Positions 57,347 to 64,000 of a stretch of 64,000 bases of DNA are shown here, piece by piece; the first letter of the stretch is position 1, and every line of letters begins with the position of its first letter. The translations under genes and the position numbers were made by a program. The notes below the pieces were generated by a model. That model had not been told where the DNA came from, ran no database searches, and saw only the letters and a program-made list of their open reading frames with translations. Source of the stretch: Gnetum montanum (Eukaryota > Streptophyta > Gnetopsida > Gnetales > Gnetaceae); the NCBI GenBank assembly GCA_015680685.1, contig MNCI01026937.1, positions 84,229-148,228 on the forward strand, in the 5' to 3' direction.

Positions 57347-60300
57347 ATGCTGCGATTAATTGGAAAGAGGCTGCCATGTCTCAGCCAGATTTGCAGCAGC
57401 AGTGCTACCCGTGCATTGGCATCTGAGAGGATGCCCTTGGGTGTTAATGATACTTTTCAACCACTGCCTGTCAATGCAGCCGCTATTTTCCAGCAGCCTT
57501 CGTCCTTCGCTCGAGGTCAGTTTTAGCCTTTCATTTCTTTTACGATCTTTTGTTCTTCTACAACGATTTTTTGAAATGATATTGTCTGTTGTTTTATGAT
57601 TTGTTGATGCTTTAATTATTTTTATGAAATGTTCCCGTAGTTTAATGTTTTCACACGGCTGTAAACACTGTAGGTTGCATTTGTTTTAAATAAGAGTAAA
57701 AACAAACGATGGCCTGTTTTTTGTTTTCGTAGGTTTTTTATGTCAAACTTGTCGAAAGAAATCATAACGTGTTTCGACATTGGATTTCCGATCGCGGACG
57801 AGAAATCTGGCTCTTTTTGAATCTCGATTGCTTTGATATTCCCCAAAGTAATTGTTTAGATTTTCGATTTGTTCCGGATTGACATGATAAATTATTTCAT
57901 TCAACGGCAGAATGATGGGTGGTTTTAAATAGATAGAAATACTTTAACCAATGAATTAAGTGTTACAAGACGACTGGTAGCAGACTATGGCCGGAGATAC
58001 CGCATCCCAAAACAGATAGACCTTTCCTTTTTGTTGATTTGGAGCTTTTCCTCTCCGTAGTATTCCTATGCTTTTGTACTATATATATATGGGTCTGATG
58101 CCCAATCTGGCTTAAAAGATCTTCCCTTCAAGAAGCCAATGTTTTCTAGGAGGAACAAAAAAATCGTTAGGTGCTATCATTTCAATTATTTACCAGGTAT
58201 ATGGTATAATTTGAAGTTCTGTAAACTATCTGATCCCCTTTCTAGGTAGATGCTGAATGAAATGAGGATATTCTGATAGAGGATAATATTTAATAGCCCA
58301 ATCTATGGTGCTGATGAAAAGTACTATAGATGGAAGGTCTCTGATATAAGCTTGAACAGCTTCTAACCTTTCTTGCGGGATCGTTGTCCCAAATGTAAAT
58401 ACTATAGTTTGAACTACCTTCTTAGCTTAATCATACTTTCAAGGATTTGGTTAGTGTGAGTGTATTAGTGTGCATCCCTCCCAGAAATGGTATAATTGAG
58501 ATTAGTTGATATTATTACATGAAGGTAATCCTGATTGAAACTCTGAAACTGTCCAAAGACCTTAAGCATCTATTGGATAACAAATGTATACACTTCATGA
58601 AACACAAAGATAGAGTCAATAAGATAACCTATAATTACTAGCTGCATCAAGAAAATATCATACAAACAATTTTCTGAAATATTCCATTTTTGCCTTTAGT
58701 CATATAACATGAAACAAAGATGTGATGCCTATGTTCAAGAGTTCCTAACATACATAACTACCATATGCACTCCTCTCTATGCAGGTTAATCCTACTTTAT
58801 ATCCTTAAGCGATGAGAGCTTAATCTGAGTTTACTGAAGAAGTTGTGAATTCAAAGTTGAATGTTAGCAGTAAGATAACTTAATTGATATGATTTCTTTA
58901 AATGTGTTGAAGATAAAATTTTTTCTTGCCTTTTACATCCAACTAGAGATTCTGTAGCACTTTCTGACTCACTAACTTGCATATTCTACTAACAGTGTTT
59001 AGTACACCCTCCAATGAGATGTTCCACTTATTTAGCTACATCATCCCTTTAAAATACCATCTTTTTTCTTTTTCCTCTTCAAGGGAATCCTTATAATAAT
59101 TGGATTATTTTATTGGCAGTATTTTTTTGGGAATAAGCAATGAATTGGATCATTCCAAATGATGGTAAGGTGCTGTAAGGCTTGGGTTTGAGCCTGGGTG
59201 CAGGTAGGTTAGGCTTTTGCACATCTACTGCCTCCCTGTTACTTGCTTGGCTGGATGAGGATTGAGCCTCTGGGTGATGAGCAAACAATGAATTAATACA
59301 TAGCTTCATCTTCAATGGGGAATATATCACATTCTACTACACGTAAGAATAAGTCTGTTTTTTCACCCTTTCAGTAGCCTTTTAACCGTTTTCTCTAAGG
59401 CCTGGTGCCCATATGTAGTATTTGTCCAAAATAGTAGGATAAATGATTGCCTGGAAGATTTGTTTCTCATTAGGGTATGTTTGGTTGCCTGATTCTTGAG
59501 GTGCTGCTTTTGTAGATTCAGTCCATAATATATAGAAAATTGCTTGGTTGTGATTGTTTCTCTGGAGTTTTACCCAAATGGATCTTCAGTTTTGTTTCAG
59601 GGTCACCGTTTCTATTGTTTTTATGATTCTTTTGAGATTCCACTGTTAGAGGTGTAATCTGCACAGATTCATGAATCTTTGGACTTAGCATTGTGACAAC
59701 TTCAACATTCACGGATTCATGCAACTAAACAGGCCCTTAAGCTGCTATGCCAAAACTCCCTATAAACATATATAATTATACGTGTTGCAAGTTCCTTAGA
59801 GGACTAAGGAGGATTTGCCATTTGTTTTAATAGAATTATCACTCAATGTCATTCTTTTGATACTTGAGATAATGCTATAGATTGACCCGCTTATAAATTA
59901 TATTTCATAAATTTTAATAATATTTATGCTGAACTAATAAACATTTTCACATTACTGTTTGCTCAACTTTCTGATACCAAGAACACTGCAACCAACATTA
60001 TCTTATGTTGATAGGCTGAATTGAACAAATTGTCGGTAACGATATGTTGGATTTTGAGGATGGTTTTATGAGCAATATGTTTGTTTTTTCAACATTGTTT
60101 TTCCAATGGTTGAAGCAGTTATGTTTATTAATTATTCAGTCATTATCATCGCTGCAGTTTTATAGATCCTTTTGAATTTCATTCACATTTGCAAGAAAAG
60201 TGGATTTTTATCACTTATTGTTGTCTTAGGTTTAGTCATCATACTCAATTTTAACAATGAGGTGTTTGACTAGGAATAAGACACTTGACTTGGAAGCTCC

Positions 60301-61502
60301 AGCTTATGGGTTTGATTCCAGTGAGCAATACTGAGTTATATAAAGTTCTAATTGAGCTATATATCTTAGGGTGCACCTATGTTTCACTTATTTTGGGTTT
60401 CAACACCTCCATGACACTGAATTTTATTCATGCTTTTATTTCTTGAATTTTGATATTTGCTGTCCTTCCTTCAGACATGTTATTACATAGTGAATACGAT
60501 TGGCTTTGGAAGGCCAGGGCATGTCTGCCATTTTCTTTTTAAAACTTTTAATGTATGTTTTCATGTCTAACTTGCGGTGAAAGGTTCCTAATGTCCTTAC
60601 CGATTTTTCATTAGTTGTGTAGTTGCCTGGTTTCCTCCAAATCGAGAACAACCTTATTGTATGTTGTTAGTTTCACTTCATCAATAATTAGGATATTTGC
60701 TGTTGTGTATCATTCTTCTATTATGTTGGTATATGAGATCGTGTATTTAGTTAGTCCTTTGTTTCTTATGTCCTCTTTTGCTGTACTTCGAATCGTGATT
60801 GGATAAATTATTTGAAGTAATAAATAGGCACAGTTATTTACTTTTGTCACTGTCCTTCCAGGATTTGCAACGGAAGCTATTGCTTCTAGGAATGATTTAC
60901 AACTGTCAGATGTACCAGCTACCGTACAGGCCATAAAGACACCCAGTGCAAAGATTGAGTATGATGAATATAACCATGAACGGTTTCCTCCGGGGGATCC
61001 AAGCAAAAGAGCTTTTACATACTTTGTTTTGACAGGTGGTAGATTTGCCTATGCCTCTTTTATACGATTGATGGTACTGAAATTTATATTGAGCATGTCA
61101 GCAAGTAAAGATGTGCTTGCAATGGCATCTCTTGAAGTTGATTTATCCACAATTGCGCCTGGAAATACTGTTACTGTCAAATGGCGTGGAAAGCCCGTGT
61201 TCATCAGGCGACGCACTGAAGAAGATATCAGTTTAGCTAATAGTGTAAATGTCGATTCTCTTAGGGATCCTCAGGAAGATTCATCGAGGGTGTTAAATCC
61301 AGAATGGTTGGTTGTCATTGGGGTCTGCACTCACCTTGGGTGTGTCCCCTTACCAAATGCTGGGGATTTTGGAGGTTGGTTCTGTCCATGCCATGGATCT
61401 CATTATGATATTTCTGGTCGTATTAGAAAGGGTCCTGCACCTTACAACCTTGAGGTTCCAACATACAAATTCTTAGAGGAGGACAAAATGCTAATTGGAT
61501 AA
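57347..61502 (+). CDS. Cytochrome b-c1 complex subunit Rieske, mitochondrial; two exons
   Basis: This is the [2Fe-2S] subunit of respiratory complex III. It carries electrons from ubiquinol to cytochrome c1 at the mitochondrial inner membrane. Exons are 57347-57515 and 60862-61502, with a GT-AG phase-1 intron of 3346 bp; the product is 269 aa, the usual plant length. The start [10 protein letters not shown] is chosen because plant homologues begin this way; an in-frame ATG at 57230 would add 39 residues but falls in a likely leader intron. The presequence is followed by the ARGFATEA junction, then [19 protein letters not shown], a membrane helix (about [17 protein letters not shown]) and the hinge SASKDVLA. 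Cluster ligands are C212 and H214 (CTHLGC) and C231 and H234 (CPCHGSH), with C217 and C233 able to form the usual disulfide. The frame is intact. Confidence 0.96.
59155..59285 (+). repeat. SINE-like repeat, second family, in the Rieske intron
   Basis: ATGATGGTAAGGTGCTGTAA, then GGGTTTGAGCCTGGG (B-box-like), GGTTAGGCTTTTGCACATCT and GATTGAGCCTCTGGGTGATG. It matches 11835-11990 and 44855-45010. It is in the sense orientation of the gene, far from both splice sites. Confidence 0.6.
60243..60426 (+). mobile_element. tRNA-derived SINE, family 1, in the Rieske intron
   Basis: ACTCAATTTTA (60243-60253) and ACTGAATTTTA (60416-60426) are a probable 11 bp target duplication with one mismatch. Between them: head AATGAGGTGTTTGACTAGGA, TTGACTTGGAAGCTCCAGC, B box GGGTTTGATTCC, then GAGCTATATATCTTAGGGTG and CCTATGTTTCACTTATTTTG. 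This is the longest copy in the window and a good reference for the family. Confidence 0.8.
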
Positions 61503-63090
61503 TGTCACAGAGGTTGAATATGACATGAAATTTAATTTCTTTTTGTTGGAGATGACTCTAGCTTCCCAGTGTTTGAACTATTGATTATGTTATGAATTGC
61601 TATAATGTTTGGGATAATAAGTGTCACAAATTTGGCATCCTGCTAAAGAACTAACATGTTACAATGTGGTTGATTTCCTACCATTTCTTCTGTTTCTTGT
61701 TAATGCACCATTTTTAAAAAAATAATTGTATGGCGTAGTAAAGTTTCTGACTGAGCTTTTAATTCCGGCGAAGTGGCAAATTTAAATATATGTTTCATTT
61801 GAGGCATTGAAATGATAGATTTGTATGTTTAGTACTAAATAGTGTAAAAGAAATCCAAAGTTTTTGTTTTGCAAAGTTCATGCATATACATACGCTTGTA
61901 CATTTCGGTTGCTGTAACTTATTACCGTAGCCATCTGCGCTTTTGCGTGCTGTACAAATCTGATTGCAATTGTCGGTGAGACCACAATTTTTCCACCTTG
62001 CCATGAAATTATGCAATGTGATCGATCTTCCTCCTATCATACGTTCTTTTTCTTTAGAATGTATTTCCAGATACATAAGTAGTGGCAGAGAGGAGTTTCT
62101 GATTGGTTCTCGGAAATGTTAAATGTGAAATATTTGCACTTTTGATGATATAGTTTTATTAAAAATGCTCAACTTTAAGTTTGCAAAGATATACTTGGTG
62201 CATATGGATAGGCTGTATTATAGTCATTGTAACTCACGACAGTTTGGTTAGTTTAGAATACCTACCAATTTGTGGCTCTTAGCTGTAGCAACAGAATGAG
62301 ATTTAGTTGAAGAAGAAATCTAAGAATTTATGAAATGGAATAAAGGTCACACTGGATGGGCTTTAGCCGGGCATACCACATCATACAAATAATTGAATAA
62401 TAGTAGTAACAGTATATATGGCTGAATGGTGATTACGTATCAGTAGTGTTGTGCCTGAAATACAGAGGTTGAGCTCCCTCCCCATAAATTCGTTACCGAT
62501 GACTTTCATGATGTAAGCTTCATTCCATTTAATTGACCAACGGGAGATTCCCTAATTTAGCCAGGGAATGATGAGAGTAACGTAGAGGATGTTCCTGCTG
62601 TGTGCATGAACTACACAAGTATCATAACTTGAATACGAAAAATGAACCAGGGTAACTTCGGGGTCATTCCCCAATTAAAGCCCATCATCAACCAAATCAG
62701 CTATTTGATTTGTGCCTTCATAACCCAGAAAAGGACGATATCCAAAGGAAAATTTTGAATATAAATTGGCTGGAGTACTTTTGACTGCCATGGTCACCTC
62801 TAGGTAGAAGGGAGGTTGTGGGTTCAATTTATGCATCTGCCCATAGGTGTGGCAATAGTGGAGGCAAAAGAATTTATGTATAAAAAGGCTGTAGATCCAT
62901 ACTAGAATATTTTAGTTGTTAATTCATACTAGGGCCAACTCATCTCGTAGGATAGGGGAGAGGGGGAAGTGCATTTAGTCCCAATAGAGAAGGTGAAAAA
63001 CACTCTTCAAGATCAGCAACAACCATCTACTGCAACGAGTAGTGCAACAACTATCTACTGCAACAAGTAATGTAATCTCTGGTTATATGT
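61503..63090. other. Rieske 3' flank, no gene recognised
   Basis: It starts with the Rieske 3' untranslated region, whose end was not determined. A tRNA-like word GTGGGTTCAATTTATGC at 62818-62834 may be another SINE relic. A small direct repeat of CATCTACTGCAAC-type words is at 63020-63070. No coding domain is seen. Confidence 0.5.
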
Positions 63091-63482
63091 GAAGGTGCAA
63101 AGGTAATGCTTACAGTTAACCTTTGGCCTGAAGCAGGATTGGTGAATGGTGCACTTGGCATGATTCACAATATTATGTATCCTTAAGGTAAATAGCCACA
63201 TGCATTACCATTATACATTATTGTTGATTTTGACTCCTACATTGGATGTGCCTTTGATAATGGTAATCCCCATCATGTGCCAATTGTACTTGTGGTCCGA
63301 GAAGCATCTCGTCAGTCACCATTACGATTGACATAGGCCATGACTATTCATAAATCTCAAGGAATAACACTAGATAAGGCTACTATTAACGTTTGTTGCA
63401 TTATCTGAAGTCAAGACCATTGATTCTTTAAAAATTCATCCTCCTTTTCATGTGCAAAGATACAGAAAGAAAGATTTCAGAT
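63091..63482 (+). pseudogene. PIF1-like helicase C-terminal fragment
   Basis: The frame gives EGAKVMLTVNLWPEAGLVNG, ALGMIHNIMYP, a TAA, then HHVPIVLVV and AMTIHKSQGITLDKATINV (motif VI region). A one-base shift then gives TFVALSEVKTIDSLKIHPPF. These are the closing motifs of PIF1-family helicases, found in plants as PIF1-like genes and in Helitron Rep-helicase proteins. The Walker motifs and any Rep domain are absent from the visible part. Stops and a frameshift make it a pseudogene. Which of the two sources it came from cannot be told here. Confidence 0.7.
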
Positions 63483-63807
63483 GTTAAACATCTCTAAAGT
63501 AAAATTGCATAAAAAGTTCATTTTGCTTAGTTGGAGAATTAGGCATATTGAGTTCACACTTATTGTATTTTGCCTTATGCTCAATCCTATCCTATTATAC
63601 AGCTCTGTAATGTTTGTTGCAATAATTGTGCAATGTATTCCTTCATCAACATGTACAAAATATATAAACTTTTATTTTAACCAATTTATGTTTACCGGTA
63701 TATATTATTTGGAATGCAAATAGTGATGATAACTTAAAAAATAAAAAAAATAATTAAATTCTACTCATAGCCCACGAAACCACTACACAAGAGAACTTAC
63801 AGGTCTA

Positions 63808-63978
63808 ATGTTTGTTGCATTATCTGAAGTCAAGACCATTGATTCTTTAAAGATTCATCCTCCTTTTCATGTGCAAAGATACAGAAAGATTTCAGATGTT
63901 AAACATCTCTAAAGTAAAATTGTATAAGAAGTTCATTTTGCTTAGTTGGAGAATTAGGCATATTGAGTTCACACTTAT
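63808..63978 (+). repeat. Second copy of the helicase 3' end, running into the gap
   Basis: 63808-63978 repeats 63390-63560 (GTTTGTTGCATTATCTGAAG through GAGTTCACACTTAT) with a few substitutions and a 4 bp difference at the GAAAGAAAG site. It again encodes FVALSEVKTIDSLKIH. It is either a local duplication or the other haplotype placed in tandem next to an assembly gap. Confidence 0.75.
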
Positions 63979-64000
63979 NNNNNNNNNNNNNNNNNNNNNN
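63979..64000. other. Sequence gap (run of N)
   Basis: All bases from 63979 to the window end are N. Confidence 1.

Larger units (their letters stand above)
57516..60861 (+). other. Rieske intron 1 (3346 bp)
   Basis: Donor GAG|GTCAGT and acceptor CCTTCCAG|GAT. Apart from the two SINE insertions listed, I see no coding sequence or RNA gene. Short ORFs in it are not supported. Confidence 0.85.

Noticed and set aside
63091-63482. Definite Helitron
   Set aside because: Only PIF1-type helicase C-terminal motifs are visible. There is no Rep domain and no TC...CTRR ends, so a PIF1-like host gene fragment is equally possible.

Overview
The window is nuclear DNA from a seed plant with a large, retrotransposon-rich genome. 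Two host genes anchor it, both on the + strand: the 60S acidic ribosomal protein P0 gene (7298-9424, five exons, 321 aa) and the nuclear gene for the mitochondrial Rieske iron-sulfur protein of the cytochrome bc1 complex (57347-61502, two exons around a 3.3 kb intron, 269 aa). Both keep an open spliced frame and canonical GT-AG introns. I cannot name the species.

Nearly everything else is mobile DNA in nested layers. (1) 1-4701: 5' part of an Athila-type Ty3/gypsy element on the - strand (LTR, tRNA-Asp-type primer site, gag, start of pol). (2) 5280-6700 and 10690-11730: LINE remnants either side of the P0 gene. (3) 12034 to about 29990: a Tat-lineage Ty3/gypsy element on the + strand, with gag, a proline-rich region, protease, then a 6 kb interval, then RT, RNase H, a second RNase H and integrase. 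The interval holds tandem repeats and an antisense, intron-containing gene (18599-22359). (4) 30082-43197: a full-length degenerate Athila element (gag, protease, RT, RNase H, integrase, third ORF). It is flanked by a 5 bp duplication with one mismatch, and its RT is split by a 932 bp solo LTR of another family with the duplication GAAAC. (5) 43198-46851: LINE 3' remnants, several tRNA-derived SINEs and a second solo LTR (duplication GTTAT). (6) 46857-53303: a gag-only Athila derivative, probably non-autonomous, with paired LTRs and duplication ATCAT, inserted in the 3' tail of an RTE-type LINE. (7) 53304-56300: an RTE fragment and a degenerate L1-type LINE, both on the - strand. (8) 63091-63912: a PIF1-like helicase remnant with its C-terminus duplicated, running into a sequence gap.

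The element ORFs are pseudogenes. Their in-frame stops are mostly TAG where CAG is expected, or TGA where CGA is expected, which fits C-to-T decay of methylated DNA. The most unusual structures are the antisense gene between protease and RT of the Tat element, the head-to-tail inverted (foldback) LTR at that element's 5' end, and the array of short palindromes that each LTR family carries at the start of its U3. Three single Ns (427, 19034, 23813) each sit between exact 40-54 bp direct duplications, so they are probably unmerged contig ends and not biology.
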